Positions 30,726-40,709 of a stretch of DNA of 64,000 nucleotides are shown in pieces (position 1 is the stretch's first letter; the number at the start of each line of letters is the position of its first letter). The translations under genes and the position numbers were made by a program. The DNA is taken from contig OZ251222.1 of the NCBI GenBank assembly GCA_965240325.2, positions 3,162,001 through 3,226,000 of the forward strand, read 5' to 3'. This DNA is from Rebecca billardiae RCC1528 (lineage: Eukaryota > Haptophyta). Under the pieces are notes generated by a model. The model was not told the DNA's origin. It worked only from the letters and a program-made list of their open reading frames with translations, and searched no databases.

Positions 30726-31192
30726 AAATGAATCATGACATCACACTCCGCCACCAGCACTGATGTTTAGCTCCGAGGACAAACCGTCACCGTCAGGCGG
30801 CGACGGCGTCACTCACTCACCGCGTCACGAGCACGCCGCCGTCGCACGCCTGATCAGTTGGCAGTGCGTGCGCGCAGTCGACGGCTCGGCACGATGACGA
30901 GTAGCACAGTGGGTGCAGGAATACACGCGCAATCACACTGTCGCTGAGCTCGCACCAGAGTCATCTGTCGCGTTAGTATTCGTCAGTGAGTCGGGTAGCT
31001 CACAATCATCTCGGTATGATGTCGCATTGTTATTCGTAGTCATCCTGCCCGTCAAACCGCTATTATAAATAAAAGGCGCGAACCCGCTGGGGAAATATTG
31101 CGACAGCACTGGCACGGCCCGCCGACCCCCCCGCCCGCCAGGGCTGAGTTTTATTAACGTGCACACTTGGTTAACATTTTACTAAGAATAAG

Positions 31193-31223
31193 AGACGCAC
31201 ACAGCTCAGGCAGGCGAGATTGC
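31193..31223 (+). repeat. 31-bp dispersed repeat, copy 1
   Basis: GAGACGCACACAGCTCAGGC and the next 11 bp are identical to 61963-61993. A few bases upstream (TACTAAG) are also shared. Confidence 0.8.
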
Positions 31224-31907
31224 AGTATCATAATATCTCCCTTGATGATGAGTACCGGTCGCGCGGGCAGGCAGTGGCAGGCCGGAGGAGTTGAGAGTGC
31301 TGAACCGAGGCAGCTCGGAGGGTGTCCACCGCCCACGCAGGCCGCTGCCGCACGATCGTTCAATCCGACAGACTCAGCGCAGGTGCGCGCAGCTGCGGCG
31401 GGTCCCAACGGCCGTCGGCATCGCATTCGTGCCTCGCTCACCCCGCGCGCCCCGCCCTGCCGACCCGCGTCCACGCGCGTGCGCGCCCGCGTCGCGCAGC
31501 CTTTTCGGTGCAAGCTCCGTTCTGCTGGTGTTCGAGACTGTGGCTGGCGCAGGCGCACGAGGAGAGGGCAGCGCGAGTGTCTGCGTGCTCGCTGCATCTT
31601 GCTGCGCGATGGTCCGCTCGTCTGCTCCCACGATCTCGACCGATCTCGTCTGGGAGCGGCGAGCGCACGATCAGCTTGCAGCTGCCAACACAGCGCTCGG
31701 CGTGAGCAGCCCGCGGGAGCGGTGGCAGTGACCGAGCTGCGCCGCACCGCCGGCCGCACGCGCGTGCGCCAGTTGGGTGGCGTCGTGGTCTCGCCTTTCA
31801 GCCGTTTCATCCGCCGCTCAGGCCGATTTTACGCCGTCAGCAGCCATTTGTCGACGCGCTACGCGTCAGACGGCTGACGAGCCGGGTGAGCCGCCTGTGG
31901 GCCGTCA

Positions 31908-32356
31908 AGCCGCATCACCCAGCGCAGCTTCGCCCGCGACGACGGCTTCGCCTGGCTACCACTGCTCATCAGCCGCGTGCTCGGCGGGCTCGGCGGGCGT
32001 CGTTCGGCCGAGCACGGCTGCCAGCGCAGCACGCGTAAGTAAGAGGCCGTGGAGCCTGGAGCGCCCCGACTGTGACGCGGATGGCGGAGGCGCTGGGCTT
32101 TGCGGGAATTGGGCTCGGGCTGCCATGAGCCGCCACGGGCTCGGGGCTGTACCGTCTGCGCAGATCGCGCTCGGCTCGGCCGCAGCCCTCCTGAGCGCGC
32201 GCCTCAGAGCTGAGACTGATCACGGGCCGAGGCGCACGAGCGACACTGCCATGCGGCTCGGTGTCGCCAGCCGCGCCCGCTGCGTGTGAGGCTCGAGGCG
32301 CGGCGCTCGCACGGGCTCAACGCGGGCGCAGCGGGTGCGCGCAGCTGGCGCACGCA
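31908..32356 (-). repeat. Long inverted repeat, right arm
   Basis: Reverse complement of 19589-19966 with several small insertions; the two arms point toward each other with the transposase between them. The outer end is the GCGTGCGCCAGCT block. Flanking sequence outside and inside is not related. Confidence 0.75.
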
Positions 32357-32787
32357 GCCACGCGCGGAACTAGCTAGGGCCGTGCGCCCTCAACTTCGTT
32401 GTTTACTACCCGAAGATCGGCGTAGCCGATCATGTTATTACGTCGTCGACGTTACGTCGTTACGAGGCCCGCCTGGCGGATGCCCGGATGGGATTGGGCG
32501 GATGGATCACTATTCACTCGGCGGATGTGCATCATGAGTAGCGGAATGTCCCCGCCGGGGCGGGGGCTAGACTAGTGGCCAACACGGGAAGCGGGCAGTC
32601 CCGGCGGCCCGCCCGCGGCGGCCGGCTCAATGCTGTCACTCACACGGACGGTGACACTCACAGTCACACTACGTCACGCGGCAGTCGCGGCACGCCACGC
32701 CCGCGGCCGTCCACGTCCGTCCTGCGTCCACTCGGCAGGCCCGCACAGCCCACACGATCACTGCAGACTGCTCGCCGTCGCTGATGA

Positions 32788-33699
32788 TCAGAGGCGAGCA
32801 CGAGGTCGAGACGCGGTGGAGGATGATGGCGTAGACGGCGAACCGACTTGCCCCGCATCGCTCTCAGACTGCTGCGAGGACCAAAACCGCGCCTGCAGCC
32901 GCTGCATCACCTGCACCCAGCGGTCAGGCTCGGCCGTCATGCGCTCCACGTACGAGGAGACCGACGGGTGCGGCAGGATGAGGAAGCGGCCGGAGCGCAT
33001 GCCTTCGAGGATGGCGTCGGCCACTTCTTCGGCGCTGAGCACGCCATCCGCGCCGGCCAGCGCGGACGCGGCGTGCAGCTGCCGGCTGGGGTCGGCGTTC
33101 GCCGTCATTCCGGTGCGCACCGCCTGCGGGCACACGCAGTGCGTGCTGATCCGACCGGCCGACTCACCGCCGTGAGACACGGCCAGCCAGCGGGCGACTG
33201 CCACTGCGGCCGCTTTCGAGACAGCGTATGGCAGCGCGCCGTGCTGCGTGAGCAGGCCCGCAGCCGAGGCGACGATCACGATGGAGCCGCCGCCCCGTTT
33301 CGCCATGCGCGGCACGAGGGCGCGAGCTGCCCACACAGGCTGCAAAGTGTTCACGCGCAGGGCGCGATCCCACGCCACAGCGTCCGCCTCGAGGCCGCCG
33401 ACGACGAGTATGCCTGCGTTCGCCACAAAGAGCTCCACGCCCGCGCGACCAATGCCGCGAGCCCAGGCCTCCGCCTGCTCGACGGCACCGAGCACGCTCG
33501 CCTCCAAGCCTGCATCGAAGGCGATTGCGAGCGTGTGTGGGGCGCCCTGAGTTTGACACGAAGCCGCAGTGGCGTCCGCCGAGCCAGCACTAAGGTCTGC
33601 GCACACTATGGGCCACCCACGCCTCGCAAGGGCGAGGCAGAGCGCCTTGCCGATGCCCGAGCCCCCACCCGTCACTAGTGCGACGCCGCTGACCGCCAT
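32788..33699 (-). CDS. Short-chain dehydrogenase/reductase (classical SDR)
   Basis: A 303-residue NAD(P)-dependent oxidoreductase with a Rossmann fold. The cofactor motif is TGGGSGIG (residues 10-17), followed by an acidic residue after beta-2 (CADLS) that tends to favour NAD(H). NAG lies at 94-96 and the catalytic set is S145, Y158 and K162 (YAVSK). The C-terminal 40 residues are a Ser/Arg-rich tail beyond the usual 250-260-residue core. The substrate is unknown. The ATG at 33699 was chosen because the upstream open frame (to 34086) is antisense to the divergent methyltransferase gene, 103 bp away. Single exon. Confidence 0.9.
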   Translation of the reverse strand: MAVSGVALVTGGGSGIGKALCLALARRGWPIVCADLSAGSADATAASCQTQGAPHTLAIAFDAGLEASVLGAVEQAEAWARGIGRAGVELFVANAGILVVGGLEADAVAWDRALRVNTLQPVWAARALVPRMAKRGGGSIVIVASAAGLLTQHGALPYAVSKAAAVAVARWLAVSHGGESAGRISTHCVCPQAVRTGMTANADPSRQLHAASALAGADGVLSAEEVADAILEGMRSGRFLILPHPSVSSYVERMTAEPDRWVQVMQRLQARFWSSQQSESDAGQVGSPSTPSSSTASRPRARL

Positions 33700-33802
33700 C
33701 GCCGGCGGAGGATTGCGTTTCCGGAAGTCCGGATGACCCGGACACCCTGCACCGCCAATCCGCCATCGTTGTTCGACCTGTTTGCAGTTTGAGCGAGCTC
33801 GA
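33700..33802. promoter_or_regulatory. Probable bidirectional promoter, SDR/methyltransferase fusion
   Basis: A 103-bp spacer between divergent ATGs. No TATA box is evident. Confidence 0.4.
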
Positions 33803-35677
33803 ATGGGCGTCATCATGAGCGCGCGCGTCATGGCGGTGATCGGCATCGTGCTTGGCGCGTCGTCGGCGCTCGCCGCGCACCGTGCCGATGGGCGTGCGCG
33901 CGTGCGCCCATTAGCGCGCACCCGCTCGTACTCGGCCAGGCGACCGCGCTCCTCGGTCGTCGCGGCAGCGCAGCCGTCGCTATCGTACACGCCGTCAGAG
34001 AGCGAGAGGGCAGCGAGCGACGTGATCGACGTGCTCTTCGGCCGCGAGAACTCGAAGCGCGCATTCAACCGACAGCGCATGTCCATGAACGAGATCGAGA
34101 CCAGCCATCACGACGAGATCGACAACCGGCTGACGTACGGTGAGTTTGATCTCAACTTCTTCTTCTCGCTCGTGCGCGCGGCCGAGCCCAAGCCGGGCGA
34201 GGTGTTCTGCGACCTGGGCTCGGGGTGCGGCCGCCTGGTGCTCGCCGCCGCGCTCGCCGACTACGAGTGGAGCTGCGCCGTCGGCGTCGAGCTGCTCGAG
34301 GACCTCGACCGCCTCGCGCGCGGCGCCCACGAGACGCTCGTGCCACTCGCCGCCGGCGCGGACGACCTGACGCTCTCGCCGTGCGAGTTTGTGCACGGCG
34401 ACGCGGAGGAGGAGCTGCTGCGGCTGGCGAAGGGCGGGTTGGGCGGGGGCGCCGTCGAGCCGGACACGCCGTGGGTGCTCTTCTCGTACACCACGTGCAT
34501 GCCCTCGGTCGGGCCGTACCTGTGCCAGCTGAGCGCCATCCTCGGGCGCGCGCTGCCGCTCGGCTCGCGCGTGATCACGACGGACAAGCAGCTCGTCTCG
34601 GACGAGGAGGGCGCGCGCTGGACGTTCCGGGAGCTGTACGTGGACGAGGCGCCGAACTACAACACGATGACCTCGCACGGGTACGTGTACGAGCTCGTCG
34701 CCAAGGACCTGGCGAAGATCGAGGCGGCGGACCGCGGCGACGCGGCGGGGACGGTCAGCGGCGGCGGCGGTGCGGTGCCCGCCAACCCGGGTCGGATGCT
34801 CACGCGGCGCGCGATGGCGGGGATCGCGGGGATTGGCGCGCCGCTCCTGCTCGCGCGCCGCGTGGGCGCGGCCGAGCCGGCGGTGGCCGACGCCCCCGCG
34901 CAGCCCTCGGCGCCAGCCGCCGCCGCCGGCCGCGACGGCGTGCGCTCGGTGGAGGTGGCCTTCAAGGAGAAGGCGCTCGGCTTTGCCCTTGCCGACAAGC
35001 CGGACGACGCGGGCGCGCCGTGCGTGACCGTCACGCGCGTGGAGCCCGGCACCGAGGCGGACGCGAGCCCCGTGCCGGTCGGCGCGCGGCTGCGCGCTCT
35101 GGGCGGGCGCGAGCTGCCCGCAGGCACGCGCGCGGCCGACGTGCGCCGGCTGCTGGCCGATGCGCCGCGGCCGGTCACGCTGCGCTTCGAGGTGGCGGAA
35201 CGCTCCGCGGTCGTGCTCGAGCGCGCCGCCAAGACTGTCGGCGTCGAGACGGAGCGCTTCAAGATCGACCGCCTCACCGAGCCGCCCGCGTCGTGCGCCA
35301 CGCGCTCGAGGCGCGGTGACACCGTCGAGATCCACTACGAGGCGCGCATCGCCGACTCGGGCCGCGTCTTCGACTCGTCGTACGAGCGCGGCATCGGCGG
35401 GCCGTTTGCGCTGCAGCTGGGCAACGGCGACGTGCCAAAGGCGCTCGAGCTCGGCATCTTCGAGATGTGCGTCGGCGAGGCGCGGCGCATCGTCGCGCCG
35501 CCGCGGCTTGCGTACGGCGTGGGCGGGAACCGCGCGCTCGGCGTGCCGGCCAACGCGACGATCCAGTGGGACGTCTCGATGGAGAGCATCAACTTCCAGA
35601 CGGACCCGGCGGTGCGGCGCGAGGACACGGGAATGGCGTTCGTGCCGTGGTCGCCGACGGAGCCGCTCGGCGAGTGA
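33803..35677 (+). CDS. Methyltransferase-(Tat-like signal)-PDZ-FKBP fusion
   Basis: One uninterrupted frame of 624 residues. An N-terminal hydrophobic leader (MSARVMAVIGIVLGASSALA) precedes a SAM-dependent methyltransferase domain (about 95-310) with motif I FCDLGSGCGRLV at residue 137 and an acidic E in GVELLEDLD, DOT1/Class-I-like. At about 335-360 is a twin-Arg segment (LTRRAMAGIAGIG, a hydrophobic run, then an Ala-x-Ala-like VGAAEPA), as in thylakoid-lumen transfer signals. A PDZ-like domain follows (about 383-467), then an FKBP peptidyl-prolyl isomerase (about 501-600: GDTVEIHYEARI, FDSSYERG, APPRLAYGVGG, NATIQWDVSM). The FKBP half looks like a plastid-lumen protein. Whether the chain is cleaved, or two genes were fused, is unknown. 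Confidence 0.82.
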   Translation: MGVIMSARVMAVIGIVLGASSALAAHRADGRARVRPLARTRSYSARRPRSSVVAAAQPSLSYTPSESERAASDVIDVLFGRENSKRAFNRQRMSMNEIETSHHDEIDNRLTYGEFDLNFFFSLVRAAEPKPGEVFCDLGSGCGRLVLAAALADYEWSCAVGVELLEDLDRLARGAHETLVPLAAGADDLTLSPCEFVHGDAEEELLRLAKGGLGGGAVEPDTPWVLFSYTTCMPSVGPYLCQLSAILGRALPLGSRVITTDKQLVSDEEGARWTFRELYVDEAPNYNTMTSHGYVYELVAKDLAKIEAADRGDAAGTVSGGGGAVPANPGRMLTRRAMAGIAGIGAPLLLARRVGAAEPAVADAPAQPSAPAAAAGRDGVRSVEVAFKEKALGFALADKPDDAGAPCVTVTRVEPGTEADASPVPVGARLRALGGRELPAGTRAADVRRLLADAPRPVTLRFEVAERSAVVLERAAKTVGVETERFKIDRLTEPPASCATRSRRGDTVEIHYEARIADSGRVFDSSYERGIGGPFALQLGNGDVPKALELGIFEMCVGEARRIVAPPRLAYGVGGNRALGVPANATIQWDVSMESINFQTDPAVRREDTGMAFVPWSPTEPLGE

Positions 35678-36217
35678 GGCTGCCTGGGCCTGGGGCCCCA
35701 TGATGCCCGGGCGGTACGTGCGCGAAGGGCACGTGCCGAGACTCGTGACGCCTGCCTGGTGCGGGCGTCGATCCAGCGAATGGTGTCACTAGTTAGGCTC
35801 CCGGAGCCCGCACATTCCTTCATAGTAGACTAGTAGAGCGTCACGTGACGCAAGGGCGATAACTATGGCGTGACGATTCACCCGACTGACTGCGTAGCAG
35901 CAGTGGTTCCGGACCTCAGCGCCGGACTTTTTGAGCGCCATGACGCCATCGCTCCGACGCCACTGCGCGAGCGCAAAAGCCCACACTCCGGCCTGACTAC
36001 GGCGCTTCGTGACAACGGTCTGCCCTGCTGCGAACACCGACTTCGAACGAACCGCGTGTGCGTGCCGCGCCGCGTTCGGGCCCCGTCGCAGCGCGCGGGC
36101 GCGCGGGCGCGGTGCGCTGGGCGGCGGCGCTGGGCGGCGCGCGCGTCTGGGTCGTTGCCCCATGCCTGCTCACCCCCTCCCCGCCTCCGCGCTGCGCTGC
36201 TGCGGATTGTGCAGGAG
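35678..36217. other. Intergenic, no feature seen
   Basis: 540 bp between two plus-strand genes. It probably holds the FKBP fusion's 3' end and the H1 promoter. No repeat or RNA gene is recognised. Confidence 0.5.
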
Positions 36218-36980
36218 ATGGCACCAAAGACGACGACCGCTGCGGCGAAGCCGACCGGCCCCAAGTACTCTGATCTCGTGAAGGAGGTGCGTCTAGCGCG
36301 GCGTACTCGGGGCGCGCGACGGTCGCCGCACCGTTCCACCTCTGCCCGCACGTCTGCTCACGCGCCGGCCCCGCGTGCCATTGCGCGCGCGAACGCGCGC
36401 AGGCGCTGCTTGCGCTCAAGGAGCGCAACGGCTCCTCGCTGCACGCGATCAAGAAGTGGCTCGCGACGAACCACCCAGCGGCGACGAACGCGACCGCGCT
36501 CAAGATGGCGCTCAAGGCGGGGACTGCCAAGGGCACGCTGCTCAAGGTCAAGGCCTCGTACAAGCTGTCGGCTGAGGCGAAGAAGCCGGTCAAGGCGAAG
36601 AAGCCCGTGAAGAAGGCGACCAAGCCGAAGAAGAAGACGACGAAGAAGCGCGCGCCGAAGAAGGCGGCCGAGGGCGCTGAGGGCGCCGAGGGCGAGAAGC
36701 CCAAGGCCAAGCCCAAGGCCAAGAAGACGACGAAGAAGAAGGTGGGATCTTGCGCGCGCGCGCACGACCCCAGCGATCTCTTTCTCACGCCTGTGCGGCG
36801 CGTACCGCGATCCTCCGGTTCGCGCGCGCGCAGGCGACGACGAAGAAGCCGGCGACGAAGAAGCCCGCGGCGAAGAAGCCGGCGGCCAAGAAGACCGCGA
36901 AGCCCGCGGCCAAGAAGACGGCCGCCAAGAAGAAGCCCGCGGCCAAGCCGAAGAAGGCGATCGCGAAGAAGACCAAGTAA
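36218..36980 (+). CDS. H1: Linker histone H1, three exons
   Basis: Exons 36218-36286, 36403-36741 and 36834-36980 give 184 residues. The N-terminus is short (MAPKTTTAAAKPTGPKYSDL). The winged-helix globular domain covers about residues 15-80: YSDLVKEALLALKERNGSSL, HAIKKWLATNH, then LKMALKAGTAKGTLLKVKASYKL. The rest is a Lys/Ala/Pro tail with repeated KKPAAKK units across exons 2 and 3. It binds linker DNA at the nucleosome dyad and compacts chromatin. Intron 1 (GTGCGT...GCGCAG) splits the globular domain and intron 2 (GTGGGA...GCGCAG) the tail; both are in phase 0. Codon use is strongly AAG for Lys. Confidence 0.93.
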
Positions 36981-39183
36981 ACTCGTGGTCTTCCGAGCGG
37001 CCGCGTTCTCGCGTGCTTGCCAGCGCTCTGCTGTTTGAGGCTCTACGCCTCCAGAGCTCCCAACCCTCGGTGTCTTTCGACACCCTTTCAATTCTCTCGA
37101 TCAGCGACGCTCGCGCGACTCGCGCCCGTGGCAGGCCGCGACCGCACCGGGCGCACGGCCGACCTGGCGGCGGCGCGGCGCGCGCTGCGCGCGCGCCGCC
37201 CGACAAACAAGTTCCGGTCCCGCGCCTTTGTTTGCGCGCTGCGCGCGCCCTTGCGCGCCACAACCGGCCTGACGCATCGCGCCCACCTGGTAGCCCCTCC
37301 TCCTGAATCTATATGCATGTATATATATGACCGCGTTCCGCGGTCCCGTTTTCTGCATAGAATCCGAACGCAGTTGGGGGCCCGCGGTGGCCGTGCAATC
37401 GCGGCTCTCCGCCGTAGTTGCAGTTCGCCAGTTGAAGTCGGTTCTGAGATGACTGAATATAAGCTATTACTAGTCCGACCGTCGCCCTGCCTGCGCGACC
37501 GCGAGACTCATTCACACTTCACACAATCACAGCAGCGGACCTGAGACCGCACCCGGCACCGGTCGTCAAATCGGACGTCCGTCTGACAACTAGCTGCCAA
37601 ATGTCCAACTGGCTGATCAGCTCGGATCCGACCCGTCCGCGATCGTGCCATCGGCATCGGAATTACTACTAGTAGCTGCCAAACTGTGTCCAACTCTGGC
37701 TGATCAGCTCGGATCCGACCCGTCCGCGATCGTGCCGAGTGAGTCGTGCCGCGGAGCTCGGAGTACTGAAGGAGTCGGGTGTGACAGCAGGGTGCTTTAG
37801 CGCTGCGGCCCGTGCCAGCCAACGACCAGACGTACTCTGGCCACTTGACCCGTTGCACGGGTGAGTGACCGTACGCCCTGCCTAGTGCCTACCGCGCGCG
37901 CCGCGCGACCGGCGACTCGGGGTGATGGAGAGCGGATGGCGACAGCAGCAGCAGTCCTCATGAAGACGATGAAACTGGCGGCACGGGTGCACGAGGTGGC
38001 AGGCGAAAGCGCGCCGACGAGACCGCATTTGACACACCTGAGCCGCACGCGCGTGCCGTCGCCGAGCCGGCGAGCGCTGCAAACGCGCAACCGTACCGCG
38101 CGCGCCACGACGGCGCGGCACTAGCTGATGCAGGCCGTACTGCCGGCACTGCTTCTGCGATCATGCGCCACGGTCGCAGCTGACTGCGTGAGCAGCAAGC
38201 GGGAGGCGGGTCCGGAGGCACGTGCAGGCGCCGTCCCGCATATCCGCCATCGCCCATCGTGCCGGGGCACGTCACCTCCGACGATCCGGATGTGGCCCAG
38301 TCCGGACGTCACGCGATCCGGGAAGACGAGTACGATTCGCTCGTAACGAACCGTTACACTAATGTCACGGCCAGGCTCACGTCCCGTCCATCGATTACTT
38401 ATGGAATCAGCTGGGCGCGCTCTTTTTCGGCCTAATAGACCTCTCTATGCGATCTCAAAAACTCGAAACTCGGTCTCCGCCAGCCCTAAAAATCGCCCCC
38501 CGTCCCTTTTTTTCCGCCGCCCCCCGTCCCTTTTTTCTTGACGATCAAAGATCTTTTTGAAACGTGGTTCGGGCCCGCTGGTGCGGGCTCCACGCTGCGC
38601 GCTCCGCCCTGCACCGCGGGCCATGACGAATGGTGATCCGACTTACGCCATTGACCGGCGGTGCGGGCCTAACCGTCACGGGTCGGACGGATCGGGATTC
38701 CCCAGCGGCCTGGCCAGCCGGCAGCAGGAGGCAGGAGGCGGCCTCAGCAGGGACGAGGGTCACTCAGTCTGGCAGGGTCAGGGTCCGACTGGTCCGAGGG
38801 AGGAGCGGGTAACACGACCGAAATAACAGCGGAGCCTGCCGTCATATGACACTTGACAGACATGACTATACACAGTCACACTCGTCCCGGGGCCGGGACC
38901 GCGAGTCCGAGAGTCACCCAGTCTCGGCGAGTTGGCGCAGTTGCCGCGACTCGGGCCGACCGTGCAGGGCGTGCCCGTCTCCGTCTCTCTCTAGTAGTAG
39001 GAGCGCCCGTCCTCACACTCCGAGTCCGATGGGCCGATCCGCCCGATGGCCACAGGCCAGCGTGGGCTCCGGGTGCCCGCGGCCGCGGCCGCGACCGTAA
39101 CTCGCTACTACGCGGACTCTGCCGCGTCAGCGGACCGTGCAGGTGCGCGCTGCGGCTGCGCCGGACGGCGCTGCGCCGCTGCC
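36981..39183. other. Gene-free interval
   Basis: About 2.2 kb with no supportable gene. It contains a short TATATA run near 37316-37327, a partial tandem duplication at 37591-37736, and C/T-rich runs with two similar CCCCCCGTCCCTTTTTT blocks near 38495-38540. Confidence 0.55.
37591..37736 (+). repeat. Tandem duplication, about 85-bp period
   Basis: A 39-bp block beginning GGCTGATCAGCTCGGATCCG occurs at 37611-37649 and again at 37698-37736, each preceded by a similar TAGCTGCCAAA...TCCAACT segment. Confidence 0.85.
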
Positions 39184-40272
39184 TCACACATCGAAGCGAA
39201 AGCCGGCGCAGATGTGCGTGGGCCACTCGTCGCGCGGGTAGCGCTCGAGGAAGGAGCCGAGCTGCGTGGCATCAGGCGCAAACGCCTCCCCCTGCGGCAC
39301 GCCCAGCTCGGCCGCGTGTACGCCGGCGGTGATCAGCACGGCGTCCAGGCCCGCGCGCCGCGCGCCGCGGATGTCGTGCTCCATGGAGTCGCCGACGGCG
39401 ACAATGCGCTCGCGGGGGATGCCGTCCTCTGCGAGCCAGCGCGTCGCCTCGTCGTACACGCGTGCGTGTGGCTTGCCCACGTACCGCACGCTGCCGCCGC
39501 GCTTCTCGTACTCCAAGCCCAGGATGCCCGGCATCGGCGAGTCCTTGCCGTCTGGCCGGACGAGGTCGGGGTTCGCGACGATCATGGGGAGGCCACGCGC
39601 GAGCGCGGCGTCGAGCAGCGGCCCGGCGTGCGTCGTCGCGTCGTACGCCTCTGCTCCTTCCTCGCCCGCGCGCGTGCGCACCTCGAAGAGGCCGCGCGCG
39701 AGCACAAAGTCGGCGTCCTCCACGCACGCCGGCTGGCAGCCCATCGTCGCGGTGTACTCGTCGTCGTCGTCGCCGTTGCCGTATACGAGGCAACGCGGGC
39801 CGGGTACATCAAACAGCTCATCCGACGCCGGTGCGGACGGGTTGCGCAGCCGCTCGCGCACGCCGTTCCACACGAGATCGCCCGACGTCACCACCGCGAT
39901 GAGTGGAATGCCATCCGCCACAGACGCTCGGTCGAGCCACGTGCACATGCCGAGGCCAAGGGCGTGCAGCCGGTTCACCGTCTCTAGGCGGCGTTTCGAT
40001 GAATTTGAAAGGACGACCACGCGCTTGCGCTGCCCCTTCTGCAGCTCGCAAATGGCTGCCGTCGCGCCGCCGTACGCACGCTTGCCGTCGTGGAGAACGC
40101 CAAACTGGTCGAGCAGCAGCGCATCGTATGCGCCGAGGGCGTCCGCAAGCGGCACGACGGGAGGAGGGACGACTGATGATAGCAAGACGCGCGCGCGCGC
40201 GTGCGGCGACAGACCACCGCGCGCGCCACTCGCCGCGGCCGCAGCCGCCGCGAGCGCGATCATCAGCGCCAT
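39184..40272 (-). CDS. HAD-superfamily IIA phosphatase-like protein (TIGR01459-type)
   Basis: 362 residues. Motif I is LLLDQFGVLHDG, where position +2 after the nucleophilic Asp is Phe rather than Asp, as in this subfamily. Motif II is VVLSNSSKRR, motif III GKPHARVYDEA, and motif IV VAVGDSMEHDIRGARRAG. A type-IIA cap lies between II and III with a DDDDEY acidic stretch. Members are presumed phosphatases of small phosphorylated metabolites; the substrate is not known. A hydrophobic Ala-rich leader ([14 protein letters not shown]) suggests targeting to ER, plastid or mitochondrion. The frame is open to 40458, but an AT-rich stretch with a CTCTTTTT/AAAAAGAG hairpin lies there, so the ATG at 40272 was used. 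Confidence 0.87.
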   Translation of the reverse strand: MALMIALAAAAAAASGARGGLSPHARARVLLSSVVPPPVVPLADALGAYDALLLDQFGVLHDGKRAYGGATAAICELQKGQRKRVVVLSNSSKRRLETVNRLHALGLGMCTWLDRASVADGIPLIAVVTSGDLVWNGVRERLRNPSAPASDELFDVPGPRCLVYGNGDDDDEYTATMGCQPACVEDADFVLARGLFEVRTRAGEEGAEAYDATTHAGPLLDAALARGLPMIVANPDLVRPDGKDSPMPGILGLEYEKRGGSVRYVGKPHARVYDEATRWLAEDGIPRERIVAVGDSMEHDIRGARRAGLDAVLITAGVHAAELGVPQGEAFAPDATQLGSFLERYPRDEWPTHICAGFRFDV

Positions 40273-40709
40273 CCTCAGATTCGGTGATTCGTCGCGCGTT
40301 TTATTATTAATAGCTGCTGCGACGATTTCCTGATTTTCTCTTTTTAAAAAAAGAGGGCGCATGTCGTCTTCTCGGACGTTCGTCTGTCGCAACCGTTGGC
40401 AAAGCTTCGCGCCTTCCGCGGCTCGCTTCAACCCAAAACCGTGAACTCCTTCAACCAATGTGCGAGGAACGCCTTCTCTAAATCATTGCGGGCGTTTAAT
40501 ATGAGGGTCGTGCGGACTTAAGAACTACGCTTGGGTAGATCAGCTAGATCGAAACCTGCTCACATAGGGCGTGCCTCGGAGGTTTCGCTAGATCGGCAAG
40601 ATCGCAGTTACGCGGGTCACAAATCGGGCGGAAGGTTGCGTCATTTCCGGAAGGCGGCTGGATCTTCCGCAACCTGCCGACCCGTTCCTTCGTCACGACG
40701 TCATCGAAA
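40273..40709. promoter_or_regulatory. Divergent spacer, HAD/unknown gene
   Basis: 437 bp between divergent ATGs, AT-rich near the HAD gene (40295-40350). It contains the pyrimidine/purine hairpin CTCTTTTTAAAAAAAGAG at about 40338-40355. Confidence 0.35.

Larger units (their letters stand above)
30618..32787. other. Gene-free interval downstream of the transposase
   Basis: Contains the hairpin at 30686-30725, an AT-richer part to about 31240, a 31-bp dispersed repeat at 31193-31223 and the right arm of the long inverted repeat (31908-32356). No frame has a recognisable domain. Confidence 0.6.
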
